A stretch of DNA of 64,000 bases from an uncultured Fluviicola sp. (GTDB lineage: Bacteria; Bacteroidota; Bacteroidia; Flavobacteriales_D; Crocinitomicaceae), in the NCBI RefSeq assembly GCF_902168135.1, contig NZ_CABHOL010000049.1, forward strand, positions 1 to 64,000, in the 5' to 3' direction. Position 1 is the stretch's first letter, and every line of letters starts with the position of its first letter. The notes beneath the pieces are model-generated. The model ran no database searches. It was not told the origin of the DNA and saw only the letters and a list, made by a program, of their open reading frames with translations. Below are positions 18,224 through 29,624 of this stretch, in pieces. Position numbers and translations under genes: made by a program.

Positions 18224-21200
18224 TTAAGAGATTGCATCCATTTCTTCCTTGTTTGCCACAAGTACTTTTTGGAAGCGGCGTACACCTGTACCAGCCGGAA
18301 TCAAGTGACCAACGATTACGTTTTCTTTCAAACCTAATAGGTGATCTTCTTTTCCGGAGATTGCAGCCTCGTTCAATACTTTCGTTGTTTCCTGGAAGGA
18401 AGCAGCTGAGATAAACGATTGTGTCTGCAATGAAGCACGTGTAATACCCTGTAACAATGGAGTTGAAGTTGCAGGAACTGCATCACGGGATTCAACCAAC
18501 TGCTTGTCAGCACGCTTCAATTGAGAGTTCTCATCACGTAATTTACGTGCGGAAACAATTTGACCTGCTTTCAATGTTGTAGAATCACCAGCGTCAACTA
18601 CTACTTTCATTCCGTAGATAGAGTCATTCTCTTCCATGAAGTCTGCCTTGTGAACAGATTGTCCTTCCAGGAATCGCGTATCTCCTGCGTCTACGATCTC
18701 CACTTTCAACATCATCTGACGAACGATTACTTCGAAATGCTTATCGTTGATTTTTACCCCTTGTAGACGGTAAACCTCCTGGATTTCATTTACGATGTAC
18801 TCCTGTACTTTCGTCGGACCTTGGATATTCAAGATATCGTTCGGTGTAATTGCACCATCGGATAAAGGTTGTCCTGCACGTGTGAAATCGTTCTCCTGTA
18901 CTAAAATGTGCTTAGAAAGCGGTACCAAGTACTTGCGAACGTCACCTGCTTTGGAAGTCACCTGGATCTCACGGTTACCACGCTTGATCTTACCGAATTC
19001 AACGATACCGTCGATTTCAGAAACCACAGCCGGGTTAGAAGGGTTACGTGCTTCGAATAATTCCGTTACACGAGGAAGACCTCCGGTGATATCCCCGGTT
19101 TTACCAGCAACACGAGGAATCTTAACAAGGATCACACCTTCTTCGATCTTATCACCTTCGTTTACGGAAATATGGGAATCAACCGGAATGTTGTACTCAC
19201 GCAATACTTCTTTTGTCTTAGGATCAATAATGTGGATCGCAGGGTTTTTCTTCTTATCACGGGATTCTATGATCACTTTTTCAGTAAATCCTGTTTGCTC
19301 ATCGACTTCCTCACGGTAAGTAACACCGTCAATAATATTTTCGAATAATACTTTACCAGCTACCTCTGAAATGATTACCGCGTTATACTGGTCCCATTTA
19401 CAGATCACATCACCTTTTTTCACGTTCGTATTATTGTCAATCAACAACTCGGAACCGTAAGGGATGTTTGAAGTCATCAAAGCAACTCCGGTTTTCGGAT
19501 CTGTAATTTTCAATTCTGCCGAACGACCTACAACGATCGTCTTCACTGTTCCATCGGTTCCTTTACGTGTAATTGTACGTAATTCGTCGATTTCCAATTT
19601 ACCTGCAGATTTTGCTTTCAAATCTGATTCATCCGTAATGTTCGATGCAGTACCCCCAACGTGGAATGTACGTAGCGTTAACTGTGTTCCCGGCTCACCA
19701 ATTGACTGAGCAGCAACTACACCAACAGCATCTCCATCCTGTGCAGGGCGGTGCGTTGCAAGGTTACGTCCGTAACACTTAGAACAAACTCCGCGGCGCA
19801 TTTCACAAGTCAATACCGAACGTATCTCCACTTCTTCAATACCTGCTTTTTCGATTTCATCAGCAACTGTTTCAGAGATCAACTCACCTGCAGCAACAAT
19901 CAATTGTTCCGTTTCAGGGTTGTAAATATCGTGAACAGATGTTCTTCCTAAAATACGATCGATCAAAGGCTCAACGATTTCATCATTTTTCTTCAATGAA
20001 GTCGCTACCAAACCTCTCAATGTTCCACAATCCACTGCGTTAATTACAACGTCTTGTGCAACGTCCACCAAACGACGAGTCAGGTAACCCGCATCTGCCG
20101 TTTTCAATGCCGTATCGGCCAAACCTTTACGCGCACCGTGAGTAGAGATAAAGTACTCCAAAATCGAAAGACCTTCCTTAAAGTTGGAAAGAATCGGGTT
20201 CTCGATAATTTCCTGTGCAGAAGCCCCTGATTTCTGAGGTTTCGCCATCAATCCACGCATACCTGACAACTGACGAATCTGCTCTTTCGAACCACGGGCT
20301 CCGGAGTCAAACATCATGTAGATTGAGTTGAATCCTTGATCGTCATTCTTCAACTGATCCATCAACGTGTTCGTCAAACGGATGTTAGTATGCGTCCAAA
20401 TATCAATGATCTGGTTATAACGTTCGTTATTCGTGATAAGACCCATGTTGTAATTGGCCATTACCTCTTTCACGTCAGTCTCTGCTTTCGCAACCAGAAT
20501 TTCTTTTTCTTTCGGGATAATAATGTGATCCAGGTTGAATGACAATCCACCGCGGAATGCCATACCGTAACCTAATTCTTTGATATCATCCAGGAACTTA
20601 GCTGTCTTAGCTGTTCCACAGATCTTCAATACGTGTCCGATAATATCACGAAGCGCTTTCTTCGTCAATACATCGTTCAAGAATCCTACTTCACGTGGAA
20701 CTACTTCATTGAAAAGTACACGTCCACATGTTGTATCGATCATTTGAAGCGTTGGAATTCCCTCCTCGTTCAAATCGTAAGATTTTACTTTGATCGGAGC
20801 ATGAAGATCCAATTTACCTTCGTTATTCGCGATAATTACTTCTTCCGGAGAATAGAAAATACTTCCTTCACCTTTTACTTTGTGTTCAGGGGTACTTGTA
20901 CGCATCTTAGTGATGTAGTAAAGACCCAAGACCATATCCTGGGAAGGTACCGCAATCGGTGCTCCATTCGCAGGGTTCAAAATGTTGTGAGAAGCAAGCA
21001 TCAACAATTGCGCTTCCAAAATTGCAGCGTTACCTAACGGTAAGTGAACCGCCATCTGGTCACCATCGAAATCGGCGTTGAATGCCGTAGTTACCAATGG
21101 GTGAAGACGAATTGCTTTTCCTTCGATCAATTTCGGCTGGAATGCCTGGATACCCAAACGGTGAAGCGTAGGAGCACGGTTTAATAATACCGGGTGTCCT

Positions 21201-22504
21201 TTCAATACGTTTTCTAAGATATCCCAAACTACAGGCTCTTTGCGGTCAACGATTTTCTTCGCAGATTTAACCGTTTTCACAATTCCACGCTCAATCATCT
21301 TACGAATGATAAACGGTTTGTAAAGTTCCGCTGCCATGTCTTTCGGCAAACCACACTCATGCAATTTCAAATCCGGTCCAACAACAATTACCGAACGTGC
21401 AGAATAGTCAACACGTTTTCCTAGTAAGTTTTGACGGAAACGTCCCTGCTTACCTTTCAATGAATCGGAAAGGGATTTCAACGGACGGTTTGATTCTGTT
21501 TTAACCGCAGAAGCCTTGCGGGAGTTGTCGAACAAAGAGTCAACAGCTTCCTGCAACATACGCTTCTCGTTACGCAAGATAACTTCCGGAGCTTTGATCT
21601 CGATCAAACGCTTCAAACGGTTGTTACGGATAATTACACGACGGTAAAGGTCGTTCAAATCCGATGTTGCGAAACGTCCACCATCCAATGGAACCAACGG
21701 ACGCAATTCCGGTGGAATAACCGGAACAACTTTCACGATCATCCACTCAGGGCGGTTCTCGATACGAGTTTGAGACTCACGCATTGCTTCAACAACCTGA
21801 AGTCTTTTCAGAGCTTCGTGCTTACGTTGAACAGACGTTTCTGTATTTGCCTGGTGGCGTAATTTGTAGGAAAGGTCTTCCAAATCCAATTTACGCAACA
21901 AGTCATACAATGCCTCAGCCCCCATCTTAGCGATGAATTTGTTTGGGTCAGTATCTTCCAAATACTGGTTTTCTCTTGGAAGAGTATCCAAAATATCCAG
22001 GTATTCTTCTTCCGTTAAGAAATCTTTCTCGGAAAGGGAAGTTCCATCCAAATTATTTGCGATACCAGCCTGAATAACTACGTAACGCTCGTAATAGATG
22101 ATTTGATCCAATTTTTTGGTCGGCAATCCTAACAAATAACCGATTTTGTTCGGCAATGAACGGAAATACCAAATGTGTGCTACCGGAACAACCAAAGAGA
22201 TATGTCCCATACGCTCACGACGTACTTTTTTCTCGGTAACCTCAACACCACAACGGTCACAAACGATTCCTTTGTATCGGATGCGCTTGTACTTACCACA
22301 ATGACATTCGTAATCTTTTACCGGTCCGAAGATGCGTTCACAGAACAATCCATCTCTTTCCGGTTTGTATGTACGATAGTTAATTGTCTCAGGCTTGAGT
22401 ACCTCACCGCTTGACTGATCGCGGATCACCTCAGGAGAAGCCAACGAGATCGTAATCTTGTTGAAGCTACTTTGTTTTTTCGGTGTTTCTTTTCTGTAAG
22501 CCAT
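18224..22504 (-). CDS. rpoC: DNA-directed RNA polymerase subunit beta'
   Basis: Product of 1426 aa, normal for Bacteroidota. The N-terminal zinc site has Cys67, Cys69, Cys82 and Cys85 (ECHCGK ... CDRCG). The catalytic magnesium loop [12 protein letters not shown] lies near residue 470. The second zinc cluster [14 protein letters not shown] is followed by the trigger-loop region [16 protein letters not shown]. The gene follows rpoB by 54 bp and ends the ribosomal-protein/RNA-polymerase operon with a terminator. The DUF3467 gene that I expect after rpoC in this phylum is not here. Confidence 0.99.
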   Translation of the reverse strand: MAYRKETPKKQSSFNKITISLASPEVIRDQSSGEVLKPETINYRTYKPERDGLFCERIFGPVKDYECHCGKYKRIRYKGIVCDRCGVEVTEKKVRRERMGHISLVVPVAHIWYFRSLPNKIGYLLGLPTKKLDQIIYYERYVVIQAGIANNLDGTSLSEKDFLTEEEYLDILDTLPRENQYLEDTDPNKFIAKMGAEALYDLLRKLDLEDLSYKLRHQANTETSVQRKHEALKRLQVVEAMRESQTRIENRPEWMIVKVVPVIPPELRPLVPLDGGRFATSDLNDLYRRVIIRNNRLKRLIEIKAPEVILRNEKRMLQEAVDSLFDNSRKASAVKTESNRPLKSLSDSLKGKQGRFRQNLLGKRVDYSARSVIVVGPDLKLHECGLPKDMAAELYKPFIIRKMIERGIVKTVKSAKKIVDRKEPVVWDILENVLKGHPVLLNRAPTLHRLGIQAFQPKLIEGKAIRLHPLVTTAFNADFDGDQMAVHLPLGNAAILEAQLLMLASHNILNPANGAPIAVPSQDMVLGLYYITKMRTSTPEHKVKGEGSIFYSPEEVIIANNEGKLDLHAPIKVKSYDLNEEGIPTLQMIDTTCGRVLFNEVVPREVGFLNDVLTKKALRDIIGHVLKICGTAKTAKFLDDIKELGYGMAFRGGLSFNLDHIIIPKEKEILVAKAETDVKEVMANYNMGLITNNERYNQIIDIWTHTNIRLTNTLMDQLKNDDQGFNSIYMMFDSGARGSKEQIRQLSGMRGLMAKPQKSGASAQEIIENPILSNFKEGLSILEYFISTHGARKGLADTALKTADAGYLTRRLVDVAQDVVINAVDCGTLRGLVATSLKKNDEIVEPLIDRILGRTSVHDIYNPETEQLIVAAGELISETVADEIEKAGIEEVEIRSVLTCEMRRGVCSKCYGRNLATHRPAQDGDAVGVVAAQSIGEPGTQLTLRTFHVGGTASNITDESDLKAKSAGKLEIDELRTITRKGTDGTVKTIVVGRSAELKITDPKTGVALMTSNIPYGSELLIDNNTNVKKGDVICKWDQYNAVIISEVAGKVLFENIIDGVTYREEVDEQTGFTEKVIIESRDKKKNPAIHIIDPKTKEVLREYNIPVDSHISVNEGDKIEEGVILVKIPRVAGKTGDITGGLPRVTELFEARNPSNPAVVSEIDGIVEFGKIKRGNREIQVTSKAGDVRKYLVPLSKHILVQENDFTRAGQPLSDGAITPNDILNIQGPTKVQEYIVNEIQEVYRLQGVKINDKHFEVIVRQMMLKVEIVDAGDTRFLEGQSVHKADFMEENDSIYGMKVVVDAGDSTTLKAGQIVSARKLRDENSQLKRADKQLVESRDAVPATSTPLLQGITRASLQTQSFISAASFQETTKVLNEAAISGKEDHLLGLKENVIVGHLIPAGTGVRRFQKVLVANKEEMDAIS

Positions 22505-22558
22505 GTTATAACTTTCTTTAATTCAATTTGACAATTTGTTTCCTAACTAGGTCTGATC

Positions 22559-25500
22559 TTAATCCATTGATACATTCAATCCAAGACCTCTCAATTCATG
22601 CAACAATACGTTGAATGATTCTGGAATTCCCGGTTCCGGAATGTTATCACCTTTAACGATTGCTTCGTATGCTTTCGCACGACCCATTACGTCATCGGAT
22701 TTAACTGTCAAGATTTCCTGTAGGATATTCGCCGCTCCAAATGCTTCAAGAGCCCAAACCTCCATCTCACCAAAACGCTGACCTCCGAATTGAGCTTTAC
22801 CACCCAATGGCTGTTGTGTAATTAATGAATATGGTCCGATTGAACGCGCGTGCATTTTGTCATCAACCATGTGAGATAATTTCAACATGTAAATTACACC
22901 CACAGTTGCCGGTTGATGGAAACGATCTCCGGTACCTCCGTCATACAGGTAAGTTTTACCTGAACGCGGAACTCCCGCTTTATCTGTCCATTCATTGATT
23001 TCTTCCGGTTTAGCACCATCGAAAATCGGAGTAGCGAATTTCACACCCAATTTCTCTCCGGCCCAACCAAGTACTGTTTCGTAAATCTGCCCCAAGTTCA
23101 TACGAGAAGGTACCCCTAGTGGATTCAATACGATATCTACCGGTGTTCCATCTTCTAAGAACGGCATGTCTTCAGCACGAACGATGTTTGCAACGATCCC
23201 TTTGTTACCGTGACGACCAGCCATCTTATCACCCACTTTCAACTTACGTTTCTGAGCAACATATACTTTCGCCATTTTCACGATACCTGCAGGTAGTTCA
23301 TCTCCAACAGAAATATGGAATTTCTTACGTTTGTAGATTCCCAATAAATCATTTGCCTTAATCGTAAAGTTGTGCAACAAACGACTAATCAATGCATTTA
23401 CGTGAGCATCAGTTGTCCAGTTTGTAGGATTCACGATTGTGTAATCGATCATCAACAAATTCTTATGTGTGAACTTCGTTCCTTTCTTAATGATCTCTTC
23501 TTTGAAGTTGTTGAATACACCAGCTGATTTATTTTCACCCAATACGGTCATCAATTTATCAGCTAATTTTTCTTTCAACTCTGCGTAATCTTTGTCGTAC
23601 TCTGTGTCAAGAACTTCCAATACCGGCTTATCCTGAGCTTTAGATTTACGATCTTTGATCGCGCGGGAGAACAATTTTTTCTCAATAACAACGCCACGAA
23701 GAGACGGACCTGCTTTCAAAGAAGCATCTTTCACGTCACCCGCTTTATCACCGAAGATTGCACGTAATAACTTCTCTTCCGGAGAAGGATCTGTTTCACC
23801 TTTCGGAGTAATTTTACCGATCAGGATGTCTCCCTCTTTGATCTCAGCACCAATGCGGATCAAACCGTTCTCATCCAAATCTTTTGTTGCTTCTTCAGAA
23901 ACGTTTGGAATATCAGAAGTTAATTCTTCCATTCCTCGTTTTGTATCACGAACCTCCAAAGAGTATTCGTCAATATGGATTGAAGTAAAGATATCGTCAC
24001 GAACAACACGCTCAGAAATAACGATCGCATCCTCAAAGTTATACCCTTTCCAAGGCATGAATGCAACTTTCAGGTTTTGTCCCAATGCCAACTCTCCTCC
24101 TTGTGTAGCATATCCTTCACATAGAACCTGTCCTTTCTCAATGCGGTCCCCTTTGCGAACAATCGGCTTCAGGTTGATTGTTGTACTTTGGTTTGTTTTC
24201 TGGAATTTTGTTAATGAGTAACGAGTCACTTCACTATCAAAGCTTACTAATTTATCATCCTCAGACCAGTCGTAACGGATCACGATTTCATTCGCATCAA
24301 CGTATTCAACTGTTCCAGGTCCTTCAGCGTTAATCAATACACGAGAATCGCGAGCAACCAACTGCTCGATTCCTGTACCAACTACCGGTGACTGTGGTTT
24401 CAATAACGGAACAGCCTGGCGCTGCATGTTTGATCCCATCAAGGCACGGTTCGCATCATCGTGCTCCAGGAACGGAATAGAAGATGCCGCAATGGATGCA
24501 ATCTGGTTAGCACCAACGTCCATCAGGTTCAAATCTGTTGGCGGAACAACCGGGAAGTCACCTTCGTAACGAGCTTTTACAACCTCAGAAAGGAAATTTC
24601 CTTTTTCGTCCACCTTCGCATTTGCCTGAGCGATCATTTTTGCATCTTCCTCTTCAGCAGATAAATAAACCGGCTCGGAAGAAATATCTACTTTACCGTT
24701 AACCACAGGGCGGTAAGGTGTTTCGATGAAACCAAGTTTGTTCACCTTCGCGAATACACACAAAGAAGAGATCAAACCAATGTTTGGTCCTTCCGGCGTC
24801 TCAATCGTACACAAACGACCGTAGTGCGTATAGTGAACGTCACGAACCTCGAAACCTGCTCTTTCACGAGAAAGTCCACCTGGTCCTAGTGCAGACAAAC
24901 GGCGCTTGTGAGTTACCTCGGAAAGCGGGTTCGTCTGGTCCATAAACTGAGACAACTGGTTCGTTCCGAAGAATGAATTGATTACAGAAGACAAAGTCTT
25001 CGCATTAATCAAGTCAATCGGAGTAAAGACTTCGTTATCACGAACGTTCATACGTTCACGAATAGTACGAGCCATACGAGCCAAACCAACACCAAATTGA
25101 GCGTACAATTGTTCACCTACGGTACGAACACGACGATTTGACAAGTGGTCAATATCATCCACATCCGCTTTCGAGTTGATCAATTCGATCAAATACTTGA
25201 TGATAGAAAGAATATCATTTTTAGTCAAAACACGAGACTCTTCGGAGTTATCGATGTTCAACTTCTTGTTCATTCTGTAACGACCTACTTCACCCAAATC
25301 GTAACGTGCATCAGAGAAGAACAATTTCTCGAATACACCTTTTGCTGTTTCATAATCTGGTGGTTCAGCATTACGCAGCTGACGGTAGATGTGTTCTACA
25401 GCTTCTTTCTCAGAGTTTGAAGTATCTTTCTGAAGCGTGTTGTAGATGATCGTATAATCAGCCGTGTTAGCATCCTCTTTGTGGAAAATAACTGTTTTCA

Positions 25501-26371
25501 CACCAGCATCGATGATCTCATCAATGTGCTGATCTTCCAGTACAGTTTCACGGTCAAGGATAACCTCATTACGTTCGATAGATACTACCTCTCCTGTATC
25601 TTCGTCTCCAAAGTCCTCAATCCAAGACTTCAATACACGAGCAGCCAGTCTTCTACCAACGCATTTTTTCAAATTAGCTTTGTTAGCTTTCACTTCATCA
25701 GCTAATCCGAATATTTCTAAAATATCTTTATCTGTTTCATATCCGATCGCACGGAAAAGAGTTGTAACAGGCAATTTCTTCTTACGGTCGATGTAAGCAT
25801 ACATTACGCTGTTGATATCCGTTGCGAATTCGATCCAAGATCCTTTGAAAGGAATAACACGCGCAGAGTACAATTTAGTACCGTTAGCGTGGCGGCTTTG
25901 ACCGAAGAATACCCCTGGTGAACGGTGCAACTGGGAAACAATTACACGCTCGGCACCATTGATCACGAAAGATCCTTTTGGAGTCATGTATGGAATTGTA
26001 CCTAAGTATACATCCTGCACGATTGTTTCGAAATCTTCGTGCTCAGGGTCTGTACAATATAATTTTAGTTTAGCTTTTAGCGGAACGCTATAAGTTAAAC
26101 CTCTTTCGATACACTCATCAATAGTGTAACGGGGTGGGTCGATGAAATAATCAAGGAACTCCAACACGAATTGATTTCGTGTATCAGTAATTGGGAAATT
26201 TTCCGCAAATACCTTGAACAATCCTTCACTTTCACGATTCTCAGGCGTTGTTTCCAATTGGAAGAACTCCTGGAAGGATTTAAGCTGAATATCCAAAAAG
26301 TCTGGATAAGCGAACTGATTTTTGCTGGAAGCAAAATTAATTCTCGTTGATGTATTGCTTGTTGTTGCCAA
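22559..26371 (-). CDS. rpoB: DNA-directed RNA polymerase subunit beta
   Basis: Product of 1270 aa. The rifampicin-pocket region reads [20 protein letters not shown] then LSALGPGG. The residues equivalent to E. coli Asp516, His526 and Ser531 are unchanged, so no resistance allele is visible. The C-terminal part has [20 protein letters not shown]. The start is TTG at 26371 ([17 protein letters not shown]). I see no in-frame ATG or GTG upstream in the gap, and the first internal Met would remove conserved N-terminal sequence. A hairpin lies in the gap from rplL. Confidence 0.98.
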   Translation of the reverse strand: MATTSNTSTRINFASSKNQFAYPDFLDIQLKSFQEFFQLETTPENRESEGLFKVFAENFPITDTRNQFVLEFLDYFIDPPRYTIDECIERGLTYSVPLKAKLKLYCTDPEHEDFETIVQDVYLGTIPYMTPKGSFVINGAERVIVSQLHRSPGVFFGQSRHANGTKLYSARVIPFKGSWIEFATDINSVMYAYIDRKKKLPVTTLFRAIGYETDKDILEIFGLADEVKANKANLKKCVGRRLAARVLKSWIEDFGDEDTGEVVSIERNEVILDRETVLEDQHIDEIIDAGVKTVIFHKEDANTADYTIIYNTLQKDTSNSEKEAVEHIYRQLRNAEPPDYETAKGVFEKLFFSDARYDLGEVGRYRMNKKLNIDNSEESRVLTKNDILSIIKYLIELINSKADVDDIDHLSNRRVRTVGEQLYAQFGVGLARMARTIRERMNVRDNEVFTPIDLINAKTLSSVINSFFGTNQLSQFMDQTNPLSEVTHKRRLSALGPGGLSRERAGFEVRDVHYTHYGRLCTIETPEGPNIGLISSLCVFAKVNKLGFIETPYRPVVNGKVDISSEPVYLSAEEEDAKMIAQANAKVDEKGNFLSEVVKARYEGDFPVVPPTDLNLMDVGANQIASIAASSIPFLEHDDANRALMGSNMQRQAVPLLKPQSPVVGTGIEQLVARDSRVLINAEGPGTVEYVDANEIVIRYDWSEDDKLVSFDSEVTRYSLTKFQKTNQSTTINLKPIVRKGDRIEKGQVLCEGYATQGGELALGQNLKVAFMPWKGYNFEDAIVISERVVRDDIFTSIHIDEYSLEVRDTKRGMEELTSDIPNVSEEATKDLDENGLIRIGAEIKEGDILIGKITPKGETDPSPEEKLLRAIFGDKAGDVKDASLKAGPSLRGVVIEKKLFSRAIKDRKSKAQDKPVLEVLDTEYDKDYAELKEKLADKLMTVLGENKSAGVFNNFKEEIIKKGTKFTHKNLLMIDYTIVNPTNWTTDAHVNALISRLLHNFTIKANDLLGIYKRKKFHISVGDELPAGIVKMAKVYVAQKRKLKVGDKMAGRHGNKGIVANIVRAEDMPFLEDGTPVDIVLNPLGVPSRMNLGQIYETVLGWAGEKLGVKFATPIFDGAKPEEINEWTDKAGVPRSGKTYLYDGGTGDRFHQPATVGVIYMLKLSHMVDDKMHARSIGPYSLITQQPLGGKAQFGGQRFGEMEVWALEAFGAANILQEILTVKSDDVMGRAKAYEAIVKGDNIPEPGIPESFNVLLHELRGLGLNVSMD

Positions 26372-26438
26372 GGCGAAATAATTTAATTGAGAAAAGGACT
26401 TTAAAATTGGCTAAAACGCCGAAAAACAGGAATAGGCA

Positions 26439-26457
26439 TCCCGACATTTCGTCGGGA
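26439..26457 (-). promoter_or_regulatory. Stem-loop in the rplL-rpoB gap
   Basis: A 7-bp stem TCCCGAC / GTCGGGA with a 5-nt loop lies in the 114-bp gap, with no U tract directly after it. Its place matches that of the partial terminator or processing site between rplL and rpoB in E. coli. It could set the ratio of ribosomal protein to polymerase transcripts (inference). Confidence 0.45.
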
Positions 26458-26485
26458 CACCTTTCCTGCAAAATTTTGTAACTAA

Positions 26486-26863
26486 TTACTTGATCTCTAC
26501 TTCAGCACCAGCTTCTTCAAGTGCTTTCTTAAGACCTTCAGCCTCGTCTTTAGAAACTGCCTCTTTCAAAGTAGCAGGAGCTCCGTCAACGATGTCTTTA
26601 GACTCTTTCAATCCGTTACCAGTAAGTTCCTTAACCAACTTAACTACAGCAAGTTTGTTAGCACCACCTGATTTCAAGATTACGTCGAATTCAGTTTTTT
26701 CAGCAGCAGCTTCACCACCACCAGCAGCACCACCAGCTACCATTACAGGAGCAGCAGCAGCAGGCTCAATACCGTATTCGTCTTTCAAGATTGTAGCTAG
26801 TTCGTTTACTTCTTTAACTGTCAAGTTTACTAGCGTTTCTGCGATTTGTTTTAAATCAGCCAT
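26486..26863 (-). CDS. rplL: 50S ribosomal protein L7/L12
   Basis: Product of 125 aa. The N-terminal dimerisation domain ([26 protein letters not shown]) is joined by an Ala/Gly-rich hinge (about residues 36-52) to the C-terminal factor-binding domain with [24 protein letters not shown]. This is the multicopy stalk protein that recruits translation GTPases. It lies 68 bp downstream of rplJ. Confidence 0.98.
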   Translation of the reverse strand: MADLKQIAETLVNLTVKEVNELATILKDEYGIEPAAAAPVMVAGGAAGGGEAAAEKTEFDVILKSGGANKLAVVKLVKELTGNGLKESKDIVDGAPATLKEAVSKDEAEGLKKALEEAGAEVEIK

Positions 26864-26931
26864 TTTTATTAATTTTTAAAAAAGGTTCTTAAATAATTTG
26901 TTTAAATGTACCTACGTTTTAAGCGTAAGTA

Positions 26932-27453
26932 TTATGCTCTTTCTTCGAGCGTTTTAAGGATTCCAGCAATTTTGGAACCACCACCTGTAAGACCGGAAAT
27001 AACATTTTTCGCCGGGCTTTGTAGTAATCCGATGATATCACCGATCAATTCTTCACGAGACTTGATTGCTTCAAGCGCATCCAATTGGTTATCACCAATA
27101 AAGATTGCTTCCTCAATATAAGCCCCTTTAAGAAGTGGTTTATCATTCTTCTTGCGGAAATCTTTAATCAATTTTGCAGGAGCGTTTCCTACTTCAGCAA
27201 ACATGATAGAAGTTGGTCCACTTAGCACGGATGCCAAGTTGTCGTAATTTCTACCTTCAACCTTAGCCATTGCTTTAGCCAACAAAGTATTCTTAACTAC
27301 ACGTAGTTCGATACCTTGTTGAAAACAACGACGGCGTAACTGGTTAATTGTTTCTACTGTAAGAGCCGCTGTGTCTGCAAGATAGAAGACATTTGCTTTC
27401 GATAAATCTTGAGCAAGATCTTCAATGTACTGTGCTTTTTGATCTTTATTCAT
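26932..27453 (-). CDS. rplJ: 50S ribosomal protein L10
   Basis: Product of 173 aa, usual size. The N-terminal RNA-binding domain contains LRRRCFQQGIELRVVKNTLLAKAM and the C-terminal helix binds L7/L12 dimers. It is only 11 bp from rplA, so there is no room for an L10 leader between rplA and rplJ. Any autoregulation must act elsewhere in the operon. Confidence 0.98.
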   Translation of the reverse strand: MNKDQKAQYIEDLAQDLSKANVFYLADTAALTVETINQLRRRCFQQGIELRVVKNTLLAKAMAKVEGRNYDNLASVLSGPTSIMFAEVGNAPAKLIKDFRKKNDKPLLKGAYIEEAIFIGDNQLDALEAIKSREELIGDIIGLLQSPAKNVISGLTGGGSKIAGILKTLEERA

Positions 27454-27464
27454 ACTTCAAGATT

Positions 27465-28160
27465 TTAAGCTACAACAGATTTAGCATCAATTTGGATACT
27501 TGGAGACATTGTAGAGCTGATATAGATACTTTTAATGTAAGTACCTTTTGCAGCAGATGGTTTCAATTTGATCAATTGTTGGATCAATTCAAATGCATTG
27601 TCGCGAATCTTACCTCCTTCGAAGCTTGCTTTCCCAACAGATGAGTGAATGTTACCGAATTTGTCAACTTTGAAATCAATTTTACCTGCTTTCACTTCTT
27701 CAACAGCTTTACCAACTTCCATTGTTACAGTACCTGTTTTTGGGTTCGGCATTAAACCGCGAGGTCCTAAGATACGTCCTAGTGCACCTACTTTACCCAT
27801 CACTGAAGGCATTGTAATAATTACGTCGATGTCTGTCCAACCACCTTTGATTTTGTCAATGAATTCATCCAATCCAACGAATTCAGCACCAGCTGCTTTT
27901 GCTTCAGCTTCCTTGTCCGGTGTACAAAGTACTAATACTCGTACGTCCTTACCAGTTCCGTGAGGCAATGCAACAGTACCACGAACCATTTGGTTCGCTT
28001 TACGTGGATCTACTCCCAAACGCACAGAAATGTCTACTGATGCATCGAACTTAGTAGTTGTAATGTTCTTTACCAAATCACACGCTTCTACCAAGGTGTA
28101 AGTTTTAGTCAAATCATACTTTGCTAAAACTTCTTTTCTTTTTTTAGAAATTCTTCCCAT
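27465..28160 (-). CDS. rplA: 50S ribosomal protein L1
   Basis: Product of 231 aa. Diagnostic segments are [26 protein letters not shown] and [20 protein letters not shown]1 forms the mobile stalk of the large subunit near the E site and often represses its own operon. It lies 11 bp after rplK. Confidence 0.99.
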   Translation of the reverse strand: MGRISKKRKEVLAKYDLTKTYTLVEACDLVKNITTTKFDASVDISVRLGVDPRKANQMVRGTVALPHGTGKDVRVLVLCTPDKEAEAKAAGAEFVGLDEFIDKIKGGWTDIDVIITMPSVMGKVGALGRILGPRGLMPNPKTGTVTMEVGKAVEEVKAGKIDFKVDKFGNIHSSVGKASFEGGKIRDNAFELIQQLIKLKPSAAKGTYIKSIYISSTMSPSIQIDAKSVVA

Positions 28161-28171
28161 GATATTCGCGA

Positions 28172-28618
28172 TTATTTAGTTGCAGGAGCTTCACCTCCTT
28201 TAACAGTTACACCCATACTACGTGCTGTACCAGCGATCATTGACATTGCGGAATCAACTGTAAAACAGTTCATGTCCGGCATTTTGTCTTCAGCGATGAC
28301 ACGGATTTGATCCCATGACATAGATCCGACTTTGCTTTTGTTAGGTTCGGAAGAACCTTTCTTCAGCTTAACGCTGTCAATAATCTGCACTGCTGCTGGA
28401 GGAGTTTTGATGACGAAATCAAATGATTTGTCACTGTAAACAGTAATCACACATGGCAAAACCTTTCCTGGCTTATCCTGCGTACGAGCATTATACTGCT
28501 TGCAGAATTCCATAATGTTGACCCCTTTAGCACCAAGTGCTGGACCAACTGGAGGAGCTGGATTGGCTTGACCACCTTTGATCTGTAATTTGATCAATGC
28601 TGCTACTTCTTTAGCCAT
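28172..28618 (-). CDS. rplK: 50S ribosomal protein L11
   Basis: Product of 148 aa. [29 protein letters not shown] is the L11 N-terminal signature, with the proline-rich face near the thiostrepton site. The C-terminal domain contains [21 protein letters not shown]11 shapes the GTPase-associated centre. It is 83 bp downstream of nusG. Confidence 0.99.
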   Translation of the reverse strand: MAKEVAALIKLQIKGGQANPAPPVGPALGAKGVNIMEFCKQYNARTQDKPGKVLPCVITVYSDKSFDFVIKTPPAAVQIIDSVKLKKGSSEPNKSKVGSMSWDQIRVIAEDKMPDMNCFTVDSAMSMIAGTARSMGVTVKGGEAPATK

Positions 28619-28701
28619 TGTTTATTTAAATTATGCAGTCGTAACGTGGGCGTTAAAGGGAAGCTTTAATCAATAATCCCACTGCTGCGGTTAATACATG
28701 T

Positions 28702-29253
28702 TTATCCTTCTTTTTCTACTTGCATGTAGCTAAGCTCAAGAAGGTTCTTGCGACCGAAGATCTTAACCATTACTTTCAACTTCTTCTTCTCTTCATTGAT
28801 CTCGTCAATTACTCCGGAGAAATTGTTGAATGGTCCGTCGATCACCTTAACCGATTCTCCGATAACGAATGGGATTTTCACTTCCTCTTCTGTTTCGGAT
28901 AATTCGTCAACTTTACCTAAAATCCGATTTACTTCGGATAAACGCATTGGCTGTGGGTCTCCCCCTTTTTCAGCACCCAAGAACCCGATTACATTCGGAA
29001 TTCCTTTGATTACGTGAGGAACCTCACCTATCAATGCTGCTTCGATCAATACATATCCTGGCAAATACGCTTTTTCCTTTGAGATTTTCTTTCCGTTGCG
29101 GATTTGAAAAACCTTCTCAGTCGGAATCAATACTTGAGATACATAATCGTCCAGTTTCAATCGGGAAATTTCAAGATCCAGGTACTCTTTCACCTTTTTC
29201 TCTTTTCCACTCACCGCACGCACTACGTACCAACGTTTCTTAATATCTCCCAT
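28702..29253 (-). CDS. nusG: Transcription termination/antitermination factor NusG
   Basis: Product of 183 aa from the ATG at 29253, 8 bp after the secE stop. The NGN domain begins KRWYVVRAVSGKEKKVKEYL and contains YLPGYVLIEA. The C-terminal KOW domain contains IGESVKVIDGPFNNFSGVI. The open frame extends upstream to 29424 through the secE gene in another frame. That extension is hydrophobic and cysteine-rich and unlike NusG, so I rejected it. Confidence 0.98.
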   Translation of the reverse strand: MGDIKKRWYVVRAVSGKEKKVKEYLDLEISRLKLDDYVSQVLIPTEKVFQIRNGKKISKEKAYLPGYVLIEAALIGEVPHVIKGIPNVIGFLGAEKGGDPQPMRLSEVNRILGKVDELSETEEEVKIPFVIGESVKVIDGPFNNFSGVIDEINEEKKKLKVMVKIFGRKNLLELSYMQVEKEG

Positions 29254-29261
29254 TTTTCTAA

Positions 29262-29483
29262 TTAAAAGAAAGAATAGATAAAGCCAACAACCCCCTTCCA
29301 AGTAGAAGCAGGACTTCCGGTAATTCCAAAGACATTGTCCATTGCGAATACCAACAACGCAAAAATCACAGACGCAACTACCACTATCAGTGCGTTGCTC
29401 TGCAATTCTTTCCACGTCGGCCACGTAACATTCTGAGTCATCTCAGTAATTGTTTCGCTAAAATAATTTCTAAACTTTGACAT
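29262..29483 (-). CDS. secE: Preprotein translocase subunit SecE
   Basis: Product of 73 aa from the ATG at 29483, the usual short form. The amphipathic segment FSETITEMTQNVTWPTWKEL is followed by one membrane helix. SecE clamps SecY in the inner membrane. The open frame continues upstream to 29534 only by reading through tRNA-Trp, so the internal ATG is the true start. Confidence 0.96.
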   Translation of the reverse strand: MSKFRNYFSETITEMTQNVTWPTWKELQSNALIVVVASVIFALLVFAMDNVFGITGSPASTWKGVVGFIYSFF

Positions 29484-29503
29484 GGTCAATTTATTTTGTT
29501 TTG

Positions 29504-29576
29504 CACGGGCGGTAGGATTCGAACCCACGACCAATGGTTTTGGAGACCACTACTCTACCAGCTGAGCTACGCCCGT
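29504..29576 (-). tRNA. tRNA-Trp (CCA)
   Basis: This is a 73-nt cloverleaf. The acceptor stem ACGGGCG pairs with CGCCCGT, with discriminator G. The D arm is TAGCTCAGCTGGTAGAG, the anticodon loop CTCCAAA reads CCA, and the T loop is TTCGAAT. It lies between tuf and secE, the usual Bacteroidota arrangement. CCA is not encoded at the 3' end. Confidence 0.96.
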
Positions 29577-29624
29577 GTAAAAAGGGGAGTTGACCTCCCC
29601 TTTCAATTCATATGTTATCGCGAA

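Noticed and set aside
23655-24221. 188-codon open frame opposite rpoB, and a similar 174-codon frame opposite rpoC at 18795-19319
   Set aside because: Antisense shadows of highly conserved coding sequence, with Ser/Arg-rich composition and no ribosome site.
28702-29424. Longer NusG start at 29424
   Set aside because: The extra 57 residues overlap secE in another frame and do not resemble any NusG N-terminus.
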